From Bacillus sp. B15-48 (GTDB lineage Bacteria > Bacillota > Bacilli > Bacillales > Cytobacillaceae), in the NCBI RefSeq assembly GCF_016879755.1, contig NZ_WOFU01000001.1:1141489-1205488 (forward strand): a stretch of 64,000 bases of DNA, written 5' to 3'. The translations under genes and the position numbers were made by a program. Positions 42,736 through 53,622 of this stretch are shown piece after piece. Under the pieces are notes generated by a model, which was not told the DNA's origin, searched no databases, and worked only from the letters and a program-made list of their open reading frames with translations. Positions within the stretch are counted from its first letter, which is position 1. The number at the start of each line of letters is the position of its first letter.

Positions 42736-43437
42736 CTACAAAAAGTAGAGAATTGATACGATTAAGCCTGTTACTAATATTCCTGGAAGTAGATTGGCTA
42801 CTTTAATTTTCGTTAAGCCAAGCAAATTTAATCCAATCGCCAAAATCATTACCCCGCCAGTGGCGGTTAATTCAACAATAAAACTCTCCAATAATGCAGC
42901 AGGAACAAAACGGTCAATTTGCGTTGCAAACATCGCGATGATTCCTTGGTAAAGCACTACAGGAATGGCTGAAAACAGGACGCCTATCCCTAACGTCGAC
43001 GCTAAAATAATCGACGTAAAGCCGTCAATTAACGCTTTCGTATAAAGAACATTATGATCACCACGGATGCCGCTATCTAACGCACCAATAATCGCCATCG
43101 CACCAATCACAAAAATTAATGTCGCCGTTACAAACCCTTGGGAGATACTGCCTTCACCCGTATTGCCCAATTTCCTTTCAAGCCATTGACCAACTGCATT
43201 TAGCTTTTCATCAAGGGAATAATATTCTCCGATAACAGCTCCGAGTACAAGACTAATAATGACGATTAAAAAATTTTTGCTTTCAAACCCCATCTGCAGC
43301 CCTAGAACGATGACAGACAGGCCAATCCCATACATAACCGTCGTCTTCATGCCCTCAGGAATCCGATGGAGAAACTTTCCTATAAACGTACCGATAATAA
43401 TTAGCAACCCATTGACAATTGTCCCTAATAAAAACAT
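42736..43437 (-). CDS. DUF554 integral membrane protein
   Basis: 233 residues with about seven TM helices, LLGTIVNGLLIIIGTFIGKF at the start and glycine-rich ALDSGIRGDHNVLYTKALID in the middle. The family (YdfK/YqgA-like) may transport or sense an anion or metabolite, but no function is established. It faces yyaC tail to tail. Confidence 0.85.
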   Translation of the reverse strand: MFLLGTIVNGLLIIIGTFIGKFLHRIPEGMKTTVMYGIGLSVIVLGLQMGFESKNFLIVIISLVLGAVIGEYYSLDEKLNAVGQWLERKLGNTGEGSISQGFVTATLIFVIGAMAIIGALDSGIRGDHNVLYTKALIDGFTSIILASTLGIGVLFSAIPVVLYQGIIAMFATQIDRFVPAALLESFIVELTATGGVMILAIGLNLLGLTKIKVANLLPGILVTGLIVSILYFL

Positions 43438-43562
43438 TCACTTCACCTATCAACCTATTATTTCGTTCTCCGAAAATTGTAATATAGTAAAATTACCATG
43501 AAACTGAGGCTTTTCCTAGCTTTTTTTCAATGAAAACATAATTTTCGTTTAAACGAACGACC

Positions 43563-43592
43563 AAAAAAAACCACAACCAAAAAGCTGTGGTA
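43563..43592 (-). terminator. Terminator of the soj-spo0J operon
   Basis: Stem ACCACA / TGTGGT with a run of eight T on the minus strand, 17 nt after the spo0J stop. Confidence 0.8.
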
Positions 43593-43608
43593 AACCGTTT
43601 GAATAGCA

Positions 43609-44454
43609 TTAAGATTGTTTCGCAATCATTTCAAGGATTCGATTCAAATCATCTTTCGAGAAAAATTCAATTTCAATTTTCCCCTTATTTTTTGACTCTT
43701 TAATCGACACTGTTGTTCCAAAGCGTTCACGCAAGAAATTTTCCTGTTCGCGAATAAATACATCCTTTTCACGCTTCTTTTTCGTAGTTTCACGTGGAAC
43801 AATTTGGTTTAATTCTTGAATCAACATTTCCAATTGGCGGACATTTAATCCTTCTTTAATTGTCTTCTCGGCAACAGCTTGGATTCGGTCTTTCTGTCTC
43901 AATCCAAGCAGAGCTCGTCCATGACCCATTGATAATTTCCCTTCAGAAATGAGGCTTTGAATTTTTGGCGACAAGCTTAATAAACGAACATGATTGGCTA
44001 AATGGGGTCGGCTCTTTCCGAGGCGTTTTGCCAATTCCTCCTGGGTTAGACCTAATTTCTCCATTAATGTTTGATAAGCCATTCCCTCTTCAATCGGATT
44101 TAAATCCTCACGCTGTAGATTTTCTAATAATGCAAGCTCCATCATTTGCTGTTCATTCAATTCACGAACGACAGCTGGCACCGTTTTCAACTTCGCTTCA
44201 CAAGCTGCCCGATAACGGCGCTCGCCAACAACAATCTCATACCCTTTTATGCTTTTACGAACAATTAATGGCTGAAGAATCCCATGCTCAAGAATTGAAT
44301 TTTTCAATTCTTCAATGGCCTCTTTCTCGAAGGTTTTCCGTGGCTGATAAGGGTTTGGACGGAGCTCTTTGACATCGATTTCTTTTACCGTCTCTTCTTT
44401 ATCAATCTCCATGCTAAAAAAAGCATTTAATCCTTTCCCTAAACCTTTAGCCAT
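43609..44454 (-). CDS. spo0J: Chromosome-partitioning CTPase Spo0J (ParB)
   Basis: 281 residues. MAKGLGKGLNAFF at the N-terminus interacts with Soj, IVVGERRYRAACEA is the CTP-binding/hydrolysing motif, and LTQEELAKRLGKSRPHLANH is the parS-recognising helix-turn-helix. A C-terminal dimer domain follows. It spreads from parS as a clamp and loads SMC. ATG 44454 lies inside the end of soj (8-nt overlap). Carries its own parS at 43786. Confidence 0.96.
   Translation of the reverse strand: MAKGLGKGLNAFFSMEIDKEETVKEIDVKELRPNPYQPRKTFEKEAIEELKNSILEHGILQPLIVRKSIKGYEIVVGERRYRAACEAKLKTVPAVVRELNEQQMMELALLENLQREDLNPIEEGMAYQTLMEKLGLTQEELAKRLGKSRPHLANHVRLLSLSPKIQSLISEGKLSMGHGRALLGLRQKDRIQAVAEKTIKEGLNVRQLEMLIQELNQIVPRETTKKKREKDVFIREQENFLRERFGTTVSIKESKNKGKIEIEFFSKDDLNRILEMIAKQS
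43786..43801. other. parS site inside spo0J
   Basis: AGTTTCACGTGGAACA, 15 of 16 positions of the parS consensus. B. subtilis has a parS at the same place within spo0J. Confidence 0.85.
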
Positions 44455-45208
44455 GTGCAACCACTTCCTTTGCAAGATCTAAATAAACCTCAGCACCACG
44501 CGACTTTGGATCATAACTAATAATTGGCTCCCCATGGCTTGGGGCCTCGCTAAGACGAATATTTCGGGGAATAATTGTTTTATAAACTTTGTCTTGAAAA
44601 TACTTTTTCACTTCTTCAATGACTTGTAATCCTAAATTCGTTCGTGCATCAAGCATCGTCAAAAGCACCCCTTCAATTCGCAAATCATGATTTAAATGCT
44701 TTTGAACGAGACGAACGGTATTTAATAGCTGACTTAATCCCTCAAGAGCATAGTATTCACACTGAACAGGAATAATCACTGAATCAGATGCTGTCAATGA
44801 ATTAAGCGTTAATAATCCAAGGGAAGGAGGACAATCAATCAATATGTAGTCAAAATCCTCTCTCACTTCCTCAAGAGCTCTTTTTAATCTTACTTCCCGG
44901 GAAATAGTTGGGACAAGCTCGATTTCAGCTCCTGCTAACTGAATCGTTGCTGGAATAATAAATAAATTTTCTGCTGCTGTTTGGACAATGACAGAGTTTG
45001 CTTCGACATCGTCAACCAGCACATCGTAAATGCACTGACTTACATCTGCTTTTTCAATCCCTACACCACTTGTAGCATTTCCCTGTGGATCAATATCGAC
45101 CAACAGTACCTTTTTGCCGATATATGCTAAACAAGCCCCTAAATTAACAGAGGTTGTCGTTTTCCCAACCCCACCCTTTTGGTTGGCAATTGCAATGATT
45201 TTGCCCAC
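44447..45208 (-). CDS. soj: Chromosome-partitioning ATPase Soj (ParA)
   Basis: 253 residues. Deviant Walker A (ANQKGGVGKTTTSVNLG), DIDPQGNATSG and DYILIDCPPSLGLLT identify a ParA/MinD ATPase. Its dimer state controls DnaA activity and origin segregation and is set by Spo0J. GTG 45208 (GKIIAIANQKGG follows) has AGGTAGGTG upstream; longer ATG frame less likely. A Noc-site-like sequence lies within it. Confidence 0.96.
   Translation of the reverse strand: MGKIIAIANQKGGVGKTTTSVNLGACLAYIGKKVLLVDIDPQGNATSGVGIEKADVSQCIYDVLVDDVEANSVIVQTAAENLFIIPATIQLAGAEIELVPTISREVRLKRALEEVREDFDYILIDCPPSLGLLTLNSLTASDSVIIPVQCEYYALEGLSQLLNTVRLVQKHLNHDLRIEGVLLTMLDARTNLGLQVIEEVKKYFQDKVYKTIIPRNIRLSEAPSHGEPIISYDPKSRGAEVYLDLAKEVVAHG
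44892..44905. other. Candidate Noc-binding site in soj
   Basis: ACTTCCCGGGAAAT matches 13 of 14 positions of the Noc-binding palindrome ATTTCCCGGGAAAT. Located about 1 kb from noc. Confidence 0.55.
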
Positions 45209-45342
45209 ATTGTCACCTACCTTCAAACCAGTAAACTACTAAAATAACCATGTCTTTTATTTTAGCACAAATTCGTCTAGTAAAAGCTTTTTTCTATTAA
45301 AAGGAATCTAGTAAGCTTGAAAAAAATAGGCTGTGTTAAACC

Positions 45343-45432
45343 TAGGTGTTGATCTCCGCTACAGGCACTTCGCTTTTCACGGGCAGTCCGGCGCTGCACG
45401 CCTGCGGGAGTCTTCGTGCCTTCCGCTCCAAT
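45343..45432. repeat. GC-rich dispersed repeat (shortened copy)
   Basis: GTTGATCTCCGCTAC...CACTTCGCTTTTCACGGGCA...GCACGCCTGCGGGAGTCTTC...CTCCAATCAA. It aligns with the 37070-37200 element but lacks about 40 bp of its centre. The rest of 45209-45516 holds no gene. Confidence 0.7.
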
Positions 45433-45479
45433 CAATAATATTAAAAATTAACAATATGCTTTAACAGCCAAAAAACAAA

Positions 45480-45510
45480 AAAAAGAGAAACAATCTTTGT
45501 TTCTCGCAAA
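45480..45510 (-). terminator. Terminator of noc
   Basis: Stem GAGAAACAA / TTGTTTCTC with a T-run on the minus strand, just past the stop codon. Confidence 0.85.
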
Positions 45511-45516
45511 ATTGGA

Positions 45517-46374
45517 TTATTTCTTTTTTGGGATTTGAATGGTTATTTGATAGTAATCTTCATGTTCTTCTTCTTCTGACTTTAAGTTAATTCCTGAATC
45601 GGACACCATCGATAATGATTGGCGAATCGTATTTACGGCAATCCGGACATCTTTGCTAAATGCTTTTCGCTTCGGCTTAGGCTTTTCGACGGATTGGTTT
45701 AAATGTTTCTCTACTCTCGCTTCTGTCTGTTTCACATTCAGTGATTTCTCAATAATTTCTTTTAATAACTGAATCTGTAAGTCTACATCTTTTAAGGGAA
45801 TTAACGAACGTGCATGCCGTTCCGAAATCGTTTTATTAAGCAAGGCATCTTGGACTTCCTGAGGCAATTTGAGTAGGCGCAATTTATTTGCAACGGTTGA
45901 TTGCCCTTTCCCTAAACGCTGCGCTAAAGCCTCTTGCGTCAAATTATGAATTTCTAATAATTTTCCGTAAGCTAGCGCCTCTTCAATCGGAGATAACTCT
46001 TCACGCTGAAGGTTTTCAATCAATGCGACAGACGCTGTTTCCGTATCCGTTAAATTATTAATAATCGCGGGTACCTCGTCCCATCCTAGCTTTTTCATCG
46101 CTCGCCAACGACGTTCACCCGCAATTAATTCGTATTTTCCTGCTTCAATCTCCCTAACGACGATCGGTTGAATGACTCCATGCGTATGAATTGTCCGAGC
46201 AAGTTCCTCGATTTTTTCATCATCAAAGATCGTTCTTGGTTGAAATTGGTTTGGAACAATATCATCAATTGGAATTTTTTTTATTTCGTCTCGTTCTTCC
46301 GGTTTCTCAAGCATTACTTCATTCTGCTCTTGCTTTTCTCCTAGACCAAAAAAGCGTGAAAAAGAAGGCTTCAT
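45517..46374 (-). CDS. noc: Nucleoid occlusion protein Noc
   Basis: 285 residues, a ParB paralogue. The N-terminal [16 protein letters not shown] is the amphipathic membrane-targeting helix typical of Noc. [13 protein letters not shown] is the CTP motif and [20 protein letters not shown] the DNA-binding helix-turn-helix. It blocks Z-ring assembly over the nucleoid by tethering DNA to the membrane. Separated from soj by a repeat-containing 308-bp gap. Confidence 0.95.
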   Translation of the reverse strand: MKPSFSRFFGLGEKQEQNEVMLEKPEERDEIKKIPIDDIVPNQFQPRTIFDDEKIEELARTIHTHGVIQPIVVREIEAGKYELIAGERRWRAMKKLGWDEVPAIINNLTDTETASVALIENLQREELSPIEEALAYGKLLEIHNLTQEALAQRLGKGQSTVANKLRLLKLPQEVQDALLNKTISERHARSLIPLKDVDLQIQLLKEIIEKSLNVKQTEARVEKHLNQSVEKPKPKRKAFSKDVRIAVNTIRQSLSMVSDSGINLKSEEEEHEDYYQITIQIPKKK

Positions 46375-46480
46375 TCCCCTGCACCACCTTTAAGAAACTC
46401 CCTGTTACCTATTCTCTATTGAAATAACAAGTTCCTGCTTTTCTTTCATTATAAACTAATTATAAAAAGAAGGTACCCCC

Positions 46481-47200
46481 TTATTCAATCGGAGTTTTAT
46501 TCGGGGTACCTGGTTTTCTCGGATATTGCTTCGGTGATTTTTTCTCTTTTTGAATAATTAATATGTTTCGTTCACTCTCCTCAACTGGAAGCTTAAACGA
46601 GTGAACAGCCACCAAATTTCCACCAAGAAGAGTGACTGCTTTTTTTCCACTTTGAATTTCATCTTCAGCCTGACCACCCTTCATCGCAATGAAGGTACCA
46701 CCAACCGCTGCGAGCGGCAGACATAGTTCACTTAAAACGGTTAATCTTGCCACCGCTCTCGCCATCACAAGATCATACTGCTCGCGATGGGCTTTATTCT
46801 TCCCGAACGTTTCCGCACGATCATGAATAAATTGTGTATTTTCAAGCTTTAACACTTTTGCTAAATGCTCAAGGAAGGTGATTCGCTTGTTTAATGAATC
46901 AACAATTGTCACTTTTACATTCGGAAAAGCAATTTTTATCGGGATACTAGGGAAACCTGCACCAGCGCCAACATCACAAATATCGATTGGTTTTTCATTA
47001 AAATCATAATAAAAGGCGGCTGAGACGGAATCATAAAAATGCTTTAAATAAACGTCTTCTTTCGCAGTAATTGCCGTAAGATTCATTTTTTCATTCCACT
47101 CAACGAGCGTTTCATAATATAACTCATATTGACCCATCTGTTTCTCGGAAAGGACAATCCCCTTCTCCGCCAGCATTGCCTGAAATTGTTCTGGATTCAT
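46481..47200 (-). CDS. rsmG: 16S rRNA (guanine-527-N7) methyltransferase RsmG (GidB)
   Basis: 239 residues, Rossmann-fold methyltransferase. [18 protein letters not shown] binds SAM and VMARAVARL follows. It makes m7G527 of 16S rRNA; loss gives low-level streptomycin resistance in other bacteria. 29 nt downstream of mnmG. Confidence 0.96.
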   Translation of the reverse strand: MNPEQFQAMLAEKGIVLSEKQMGQYELYYETLVEWNEKMNLTAITAKEDVYLKHFYDSVSAAFYYDFNEKPIDICDVGAGAGFPSIPIKIAFPNVKVTIVDSLNKRITFLEHLAKVLKLENTQFIHDRAETFGKNKAHREQYDLVMARAVARLTVLSELCLPLAAVGGTFIAMKGGQAEDEIQSGKKAVTLLGGNLVAVHSFKLPVEESERNILIIQKEKKSPKQYPRKPGTPNKTPIE

Positions 47201-47229
47201 CTGCTAATCCTTTCTTTCAAAAGTTTCGG

Positions 47230-49119
47230 TTAATCATTGGAGACACGCGCAATCCGACCTTGTTCAATATAAACTAATAAAATTGAAATATCTGCAGGAT
47301 TCACTCCAGAAATACGTGATGCTTGAGCAATGGAAAGCGGCCGTACCGTTTTTAATTTTTGTCGCGCTTCCGTTGCAATTCCATTTATCGCATCATAATC
47401 AATATTTTCAGGGATCTTTTTATCCTCCATCTTTTTCATTCGCTCGACTTGCTGCAATGACTTTTCAATATAGCCTTCATACTTGATTTGAATTTCGACT
47501 TGTTCTCTTACTTCCATGTCTAACTCAGTTTCGGCAGGAATTAAGCTGTTAATATGCTCATAAGTGATTTCTGTCCTTCTTAAAAAATCAGCTGCACGAA
47601 TTCCATCTTTTAACTCACTTCCGCCAAGTGAGCGGATCAAGTTCTGAGCCTGTTCCGAAGGTTTAATAATGGTGGAACGCAATCTCTTTACTTCCGCATC
47701 AATCATCGCCTTTTTGGTTACGAATCGTTCGTAACGCTCTTCGGAGATCAATCCGAGTTTATACCCTAATTCTGTTAAGCGGAAATCAGCATTATCGTGT
47801 CTTAACAGCAAACGATATTCTGCTCTCGACGTTAAAAGTCGATACGGCTCATTCGTTCCTTTTGTGACTAAGTCATCAATCATGACGCCAATATAAGCAT
47901 CGGAACGGCTAAGAATCACTTCTTCCTTATCGAGCGCTCTGCTTGCCGCATTGATGCCCGCCATTAGACCTTGGCTTGCAGCTTCTTCATATCCAGATGT
48001 ACCATTAATTTGGCCAGCGGAATACAGGTTTTTAATCTTTTTTGTCTCAAGGGTTGGCCAAAGCTGAGATGGAACAATGACATCATACTCAATTGCATAG
48101 CCAGGGCGCATCATTTTTGCGTTTTCTAGCGCCGGAATAGATTTCAATAATTGGTGTTGGACATCTTCAGGCAAACTCGTAGATAAGCCTTGGACATACA
48201 CTTCTTGTGTATTGCGTCCTTCTGGTTCTAAGAAGATTTGATGACGTGGCTTATCATTGAAACGAACGACTTTATCTTCAATTGATGGACAATAACGTGC
48301 TCCTGTCCCTTTCACCATTCCTGAAAACATCGGTGAGCGATGAAGGTTTTGGTCAATAATCTGATGTGTCTTTTCATTCGTATAAGTCAACCAGCATGGC
48401 AACTGCTCAGTGACAAATTCAACTGTTTCGTAAGAGAAAGCTCTCGGCTGATCATCGCCTGGCTGAATCTCTGTCTTCGAGTAATCTATCGTATCACCGT
48501 GAATCCGCATTGGCGTACCGGTTTTAAAACGAGCTAATTCAAGGCCGATGTCTTCGAGATGTTTCGAAAGTTTGATCGAAGGTTGTTGGTTATTCGGACC
48601 GCTTGAATATTTTAATTCACCGAGAATAATTTCTCCGCGCAAAAACGTTCCTGTAGTAATGACAACCGTTTTCGCACGATACTCAGCCCCTGTCATCGTA
48701 ACGACACCTTTACACAAGTCATCTTCAATAATTAAACGTTCGACCATTCCTTGAACCATTGTTAAGTTCGGCTCTTTCTCCAACGTTCTCTTCATTTCAT
48801 GCTGATAGGCAAATTTATCAGCTTGTGCCCGTAACGCCCGTACTGCAGGGCCTTTCCCTGTATTAAGCATCCGCATTTGGATGTAGGTTTTATCAATATT
48901 CCGAGCCATTTCACCGCCAAGGGCGTCAATTTCGCGAACAACGATCCCTTTTGCAGGGCCGCCGATAGATGGATTGCATGGCATAAATGCAATCATATCA
49001 AGGTTAATCGTAACCATTAGCGTGTTGGCCCCCATCCGCGCCGCAGCGAGGCTTGCCTCACTACCAGCATGGCCTGCGCCAATCACGATGACATCATAAT
49101 TTCCAGCTTCAAATGGCAT
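47230..49119 (-). CDS. mnmG: tRNA uridine-34 carboxymethylaminomethyl synthesis enzyme MnmG (GidA)
   Basis: 629 residues. [20 protein letters not shown] is the FAD site. [11 protein letters not shown] and TGTFLRGEI are conserved catalytic segments, and the C-terminal helical part has [18 protein letters not shown] for tRNA/MnmE binding. With MnmE it adds (carboxymethyl)aminomethyl to wobble U34. Lies 51 nt after mnmE; start after AAGGAGG. Confidence 0.97.
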   Translation of the reverse strand: MPFEAGNYDVIVIGAGHAGSEASLAAARMGANTLMVTINLDMIAFMPCNPSIGGPAKGIVVREIDALGGEMARNIDKTYIQMRMLNTGKGPAVRALRAQADKFAYQHEMKRTLEKEPNLTMVQGMVERLIIEDDLCKGVVTMTGAEYRAKTVVITTGTFLRGEIILGELKYSSGPNNQQPSIKLSKHLEDIGLELARFKTGTPMRIHGDTIDYSKTEIQPGDDQPRAFSYETVEFVTEQLPCWLTYTNEKTHQIIDQNLHRSPMFSGMVKGTGARYCPSIEDKVVRFNDKPRHQIFLEPEGRNTQEVYVQGLSTSLPEDVQHQLLKSIPALENAKMMRPGYAIEYDVIVPSQLWPTLETKKIKNLYSAGQINGTSGYEEAASQGLMAGINAASRALDKEEVILSRSDAYIGVMIDDLVTKGTNEPYRLLTSRAEYRLLLRHDNADFRLTELGYKLGLISEERYERFVTKKAMIDAEVKRLRSTIIKPSEQAQNLIRSLGGSELKDGIRAADFLRRTEITYEHINSLIPAETELDMEVREQVEIQIKYEGYIEKSLQQVERMKKMEDKKIPENIDYDAINGIATEARQKLKTVRPLSIAQASRISGVNPADISILLVYIEQGRIARVSND

Positions 49120-49170
49120 ATGGTTGCCTCCTTGTATTCATTTTTATCTCAGATAACTGCTTTTCGCTGC

Positions 49171-50556
49171 CTATTTTCCAAGGCAAAATTGGGAAAACAG
49201 TTGGTCAATAAGGCTTTCATGGACACTTTCACCAATAATTTCACCGAGCAATTCCCATGAACGCGTTAAGTCAATCTGGACAATGTCGATTGGCGTCCCT
49301 GCCTCGACATTCGTAATTGACTCTTCAATCGCTTGTTTCGCTTGTGTTAATAACGCAATATGGCGGCTATTGGAGACGTACGTCATATCACCTGCTTCAA
49401 GTGAGCCCGAGAAGAATAACGATGCAATCGCTCCCTCTAGCTCATCGACTCCTTTATCTTCTTTTAAAGAAGTCGTTACCATTTTCTTATCTCTCGTAAA
49501 TTTCTTCAATTCTTCCAGATTAATTTTTTGTGGCAAGTCCGTTTTATTAACAATGACGATGACATCCATCCCTTCAACCGCTTTAAACAAGTTGCGATCT
49601 TCCACAGTTAACTCATCTGAGTAGTTAAGAACGAGTAAAATTAAATCTGCTTCTTTTAAAACTTGGCGGGAGCGTTCAACACCAATTCTTTCGACGATGT
49701 CCTCCGTTTCACGAATACCAGCCGTATCTAAAAGTCTTAAAGGGACTCCACGAACATTAACGTACTCCTCGATGACATCACGAGTTGTCCCTGGGATATC
49801 TGTTACAATCGCTTTATTCTCTTGGACCAAACTATTTAATAATGACGACTTCCCAACGTTTGGACGTCCAACAATCACCGTCGACAACCCTTCACGGAGA
49901 ATCTTCCCTTGCTGTGACGTCTCCAGCAATTTTGCAATTTCCTGTTTCACATACGTTGCCTTTTCAAGCAGCATATGATGCGTCATTTCTTCAACATCAT
50001 CATATTCTGGGTAATCAATGTTCACTTCCACATGTGCTAGTACTTCAAGGATTTCCTGTCTTAAGGTGCGAATCAACCGAGACAAACGCCCATCCATTTG
50101 ACCTAATGCGACATTCATCGCCCGATCCGTTTTTGCGCGAATCAAATCCATGACAGCTTCTGCTTGTGAAAGATCAATGCGCCCATTTAAAAATGCCCTT
50201 CTTGTAAACTCTCCTGGCTCAGCAAGTCTCGCTCCATACGTGAGCACAAGCTGCAGGACACGATTGACGGAAACTAAACCACCGTGGCAATTTATTTCGA
50301 CAACGTCTTCCTTCGTGAACGTTTTTGGTCCCTTCATGACAGAAACCATTACTTCTTCAGCGATTTCATCTGTTTCGGGATCAATAATATGACCGTAATG
50401 AATCGTATGTGAGTGAACATTAGCTAATATTTTCCCGCCAATTCCTCGAAAGAGCTTATCCGCAATTTTGAAAGCATCATCCCCGCTTAAACGGACAATC
50501 GCAATCGCTCCTTCCCCCATTGGAGTAGAAATCGCCGCAATTGTATCAAACTCCAT
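49171..50556 (-). CDS. mnmE: tRNA modification GTPase MnmE (TrmE)
   Basis: 461 residues. The N-terminal folate-binding domain is [20 protein letters not shown]. The G domain is inserted in a helical domain, with [30 protein letters not shown] and NKTD. The chain ends FCLGK with the catalytic Cys. ATG 50556 follows GAGAGGTG; the frame extends 25 codons further without a ribosome site. Partner of MnmG. Confidence 0.96.
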   Translation of the reverse strand: MEFDTIAAISTPMGEGAIAIVRLSGDDAFKIADKLFRGIGGKILANVHSHTIHYGHIIDPETDEIAEEVMVSVMKGPKTFTKEDVVEINCHGGLVSVNRVLQLVLTYGARLAEPGEFTRRAFLNGRIDLSQAEAVMDLIRAKTDRAMNVALGQMDGRLSRLIRTLRQEILEVLAHVEVNIDYPEYDDVEEMTHHMLLEKATYVKQEIAKLLETSQQGKILREGLSTVIVGRPNVGKSSLLNSLVQENKAIVTDIPGTTRDVIEEYVNVRGVPLRLLDTAGIRETEDIVERIGVERSRQVLKEADLILLVLNYSDELTVEDRNLFKAVEGMDVIVIVNKTDLPQKINLEELKKFTRDKKMVTTSLKEDKGVDELEGAIASLFFSGSLEAGDMTYVSNSRHIALLTQAKQAIEESITNVEAGTPIDIVQIDLTRSWELLGEIIGESVHESLIDQLFSQFCLGK

Positions 50557-50660
50557 CCGTTTCACCTCTCTACCTTTTAAAAATTTATATAAAAACGACA
50601 CAACTGTTTTTCCAAAATTATAGAATAGCATATCATTCTAAAGAAACCTACGATATGTAA

Positions 50661-50716
50661 TTATCCACAAACAAAAAAAGAATCTCTATTATTTTAACTT
50701 ATCCACATGTGAATAA
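50661..50716. other. DnaA-box cluster upstream of mnmE
   Basis: Perfect TTATCCACA at 50661-50669 and 50699-50707, abutted by TGTGAATAA at 50708-50716. B. subtilis has a DnaA-box cluster at trmE (mnmE) too. The remaining 50557-50874 holds no gene. Confidence 0.8.
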
Positions 50717-50861
50717 CAATAAAACAACGTAGAGAGGATTTACAAATAAAAACATCACCAAAACTAGTTTTAAGAGATTTACATGAATGGAGCATGACCT
50801 TTCCGAAGAGGAGTTGAACATGGAGGTTTTGTATTAAAAAACAACTATAACCAATAAACAA

Positions 50862-50890
50862 AAAAACCGATCTATTATAGATCGGTTTTT
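50862..50890. terminator. Terminator after jag
   Basis: Stem AAAACCGATCT / AGATCGGTTTT overlapping the jag stop codon, with A- and T-runs on both sides. Confidence 0.9.
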
Positions 50891-51516
50891 ACTGTTTTCC
50901 TGCTGGGTGCAATTACGATATGACGATAAGGATCGGCACCATTGGAATACGTTTTAATTTTTTTATTTCCCATTAAGGCGGTATGAATCACTTTACGCTC
51001 ATATGCCGGCATCGGTTCTAAAGCCACTTCTCTCCCCGTTCGCACAGCCTTTTGAGCTAATCTTTCGGCTAACTGCATCAGTGTTTCATTTCTTCTTGTC
51101 CGATAATCTTCTGCATCTAAAATCACATTAAAAAATTGATTTGCATGACGGTTTATCACAAGCTGAGTTAAATATTGCAGCGAGTTAAGTGTTTGTCCTC
51201 TTTTCCCAATTAATAAAGCAATCTTTTCACCTGTAAGTATGAGCTGAATTTGTTTTCCTTCTTGCTTCATTTCTACTTCAATTGGGGCTCCGAGCCCTTT
51301 CGCAACCTGTTTCAAATACGTAACAGCTTCCTCAATTGGGTCCATTTTCATTGTCACTTTAACAACTGCAGGCCGGGAACCAAATATACCCAAAAACCCT
51401 TTTTTGCCTTCGTCAACAATTTGAATTTCGGTCTGATCCTTTGAAGTATTTAATTGGGCTAGTGCTGATTCTACTGCTGCCTCGACTGTTTGTCCTGTAG
51501 CAGTTATTTGTTTCAC
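50875..51516 (-). CDS. jag: RNA-binding protein Jag (KhpB, SpoIIIJ-associated)
   Basis: 213 residues with the Jag N-domain ([30 protein letters not shown]), a KH domain ([15 protein letters not shown]) and an R3H domain ([14 protein letters not shown]...[12 protein letters not shown]). Starts at GTG 51516, overlapping the spoIIIJ stop (GTGA). Confidence 0.94.
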   Translation of the reverse strand: MKQITATGQTVEAAVESALAQLNTSKDQTEIQIVDEGKKGFLGIFGSRPAVVKVTMKMDPIEEAVTYLKQVAKGLGAPIEVEMKQEGKQIQLILTGEKIALLIGKRGQTLNSLQYLTQLVINRHANQFFNVILDAEDYRTRRNETLMQLAERLAQKAVRTGREVALEPMPAYERKVIHTALMGNKKIKTYSNGADPYRHIVIAPSRKTVKTDL

Positions 51517-52304
51517 TTTTTCTTTGCTCCTCCCGCTTTGCCGGTTGCTGTTGCTACTTGTGGTGCTTTCTTTAAATCCGGCCCTTTAATAAAATAAGTT
51601 TGTACAATTGAGAAAACGTTTCCGATTACCCAATATAAAGATAAAGCTGATGGAAGCGTGACAGCAAACACAACAATCATGATCGGCATCATCCAAAGCA
51701 TCATTTTCATTTGCGGATTGTCAGGCATTCCAACCATCATAATTTTTTGCTGTAAAAAGGTCGTGACACCTGCTACCACTGGCAAAATGAAAAACGGGTC
51801 CGGGAAACCTAAATCAAACCATAAAAATGTATGACCAGCGATTTCTCGCGTACGAACGATCGCATGGTAAAAACCAATTAAGATTGGCATTTGAATTAAA
51901 ATTGGCATACAGCCTGCGAGTGGGTTTACTCCGTGCTTTTGAAATAAAGCCATCGTTTCTTGCTGAAGTTTTTGCTGTGTCTTTTGATCTTTTGAACTAT
52001 ATTTTCCCTGTAGCTCCTTTAATTCAGGTTGAATCGCCTGCATTGCTTTTGAGCTCTTCGTTTGTTTAATCATTAACGGTAAAATTGCAAAACGAATAAG
52101 GAGGGTTACCGCAATGATTGCTAGTCCATAACTATCCCATAGTAAGTCCGCCATTTTAATGATTAACCATGAGAGCGGATAAACGATATATTGATTCCAA
52201 AAACCTTCACTTTCAGATGTAATTGCTTGATCATATTCCATACAGCCCGTCAAAACGGTCATGACAAGCAATAGGCCCGCTATCAATAATATTCTCTTTT
52301 TCAA
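51513..52304 (-). CDS. spoIIIJ: YidC/Oxa1-type membrane insertase SpoIIIJ
   Basis: 263 residues. Lipoprotein signal [18 protein letters not shown], then five TM helices of the Oxa1 core with the hydrophilic-groove Arg in [18 protein letters not shown] and helices around [19 protein letters not shown]. It inserts membrane proteins; in sporulation the SpoIIIJ form is needed for SigG activation. Operonic with rnpA upstream and jag downstream. Confidence 0.95.
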   Translation of the reverse strand: MKKRILLIAGLLLVMTVLTGCMEYDQAITSESEGFWNQYIVYPLSWLIIKMADLLWDSYGLAIIAVTLLIRFAILPLMIKQTKSSKAMQAIQPELKELQGKYSSKDQKTQQKLQQETMALFQKHGVNPLAGCMPILIQMPILIGFYHAIVRTREIAGHTFLWFDLGFPDPFFILPVVAGVTTFLQQKIMMVGMPDNPQMKMMLWMMPIMIVVFAVTLPSALSLYWVIGNVFSIVQTYFIKGPDLKKAPQVATATGKAGGAKKK

Positions 52305-52489
52305 GCCTCATTTCCTCCTAACATGATTATTACACAATGAATTTTATCTATATATAAATGGGCTTCACATCTATTCGAAAATTATAGCCGTCATCATTTT
52401 GCAGGTAAAAGTCATTGGCAATCCAAATGTATTTTATCATCTTTTATATGAAAGTGCTTTAAAAAAATGAAGCACAAAAAATATTTCCT

Positions 52490-52852
52490 CTATGCATTAT
52501 GACCACTGTTGTTTTTTTTCAAAACACGAGCGACTTTCAAAACATGTTCCAAACTTTTTTTCACTTCGTGCATTCCCATTGTTGCTGCTGGATTTCTAGC
52601 AATAATTACATAATCATTTCCCGTTTTAATTATCTCTTTTAACTCGAGGACAGATTGGCGAATATATCTTTTAATTTGGTTGCGAGTGACCGCATTCCCT
52701 AATTTCTTACTAACAGATAAGCCGATCCGAAATGTATCCTGGCCCTCTTTTTCCAAAACGTAAACGACAAATTGCCGATTTGCAAACGACTTTCCGTTTT
52801 TAAAAACGTCTTGAATTTCTTTATTTTTTTTAATTCGTAATTCTTTTTTCAT
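52490..52852 (-). CDS. rnpA: Ribonuclease P protein component
   Basis: 120 residues. The basic RnpA fold shows [21 protein letters not shown] then RRYIRQ-type residues, the RNR-like RNA-binding signature here read RNQIKRYIR. It assists the RNase P RNA in tRNA 5' processing. 105 nt after rpmH. Confidence 0.95.
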   Translation of the reverse strand: MKKELRIKKNKEIQDVFKNGKSFANRQFVVYVLEKEGQDTFRIGLSVSKKLGNAVTRNQIKRYIRQSVLELKEIIKTGNDYVIIARNPAATMGMHEVKKSLEHVLKVARVLKKNNSGHNA

Positions 52853-52930
52853 TTATTACACCTTCATTTCAATGAACAGCTTGTTATTACGTAAAATAGG
52901 AAAAATTAATCTATGATTTCAAGCAAAGAG

Positions 52931-52957
52931 AAAAAAGACCACTGACAGTTCAGTGGC
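52931..52957 (-). terminator. Hairpin with T-run after rpmH
   Basis: CCACTGA / TCAGTGG stem followed by TCTTTTTT on the minus strand, immediately past the rpmH stop. Partial read-through to rnpA would be expected. Confidence 0.7.
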
Positions 52958-53092
52958 CTAGGCTGATAAAACTTTTCTTCCTTTACGACGACGGTTAGCA
53001 AGAACCTTGCGGCCGCTTGGTGAGCTCATACGACTACGGAAGCCGTGAACTTTACTATGCTTACGTTTCTTTGGTTGGTAAGTTCTTTTCAT
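52958..53092 (-). CDS. rpmH: 50S ribosomal protein L34
   Basis: 44 residues, [18 protein letters not shown] onward, with GFRSRMSS and [11 protein letters not shown] at the end. The complete L34 signature. ATG 53092. Transcribed away from dnaA, with oriC in between. Confidence 0.97.
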   Translation of the reverse strand: MKRTYQPKKRKHSKVHGFRSRMSSPSGRKVLANRRRKGRKVLSA

Positions 53093-53264
53093 ATATGACA
53101 CCTCCCTGAGGAAATCGTTATTCCAGACAGTCTTGTCTATTATAAAGATGTTACCTAAAAAAAGTCAATAGAAACTAAAAATTAACGGCCGTTTGTTTAG
53201 TGGTAACTTTTTCCTCTTTACGTCTCCTAATCAGCTTGTGGACAAAATTCGACACCATTTTTCT

Positions 53265-53555
53265 TTATCCACAAACCGTATTAACAACTTGTACACATAT
53301 AACACCTTGTGGACATTTTTTCTCCACACGTCTTTATCTCTGTGGATAAAGTATGAAAAGGCGTTGCACCATCTTAGATTATCTGATATTATATTTGTGT
53401 TTTCACTCTTGATAACTATTAGCGAGTTCGGACTTATTCACAGACTGTGGATAACTTGTGGATAGTTTATTCACGTCTGTGCTTATATATTTGTCCACAA
53501 GCAGTGGATATTGTCGAAAAACCGCTTTATTTCCTATTATATATTTGTCCACATT
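53265..53555. other. oriC: oriC, DnaA-box region upstream of dnaA (incA/B-like)
   Basis: TTATCCACA at 53265 and TTATTCACA at 53434; TGTGGATAA at 53341 and 53446; near boxes TGTGGATAG 53457, TTATTCACG 53467, TTGTCCACA 53491 and about 53547. With the dnaA-dnaN gap it forms a bipartite origin of the Bacillus type. The dnaA promoter must lie here too. Confidence 0.9.
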
Positions 53556-53622
53556 AGTAGAATTGTATAATTATAAATTTTTGTTCGGTTATTTGTAAAA
53601 ACTCACACAAGGAGGGATATGA

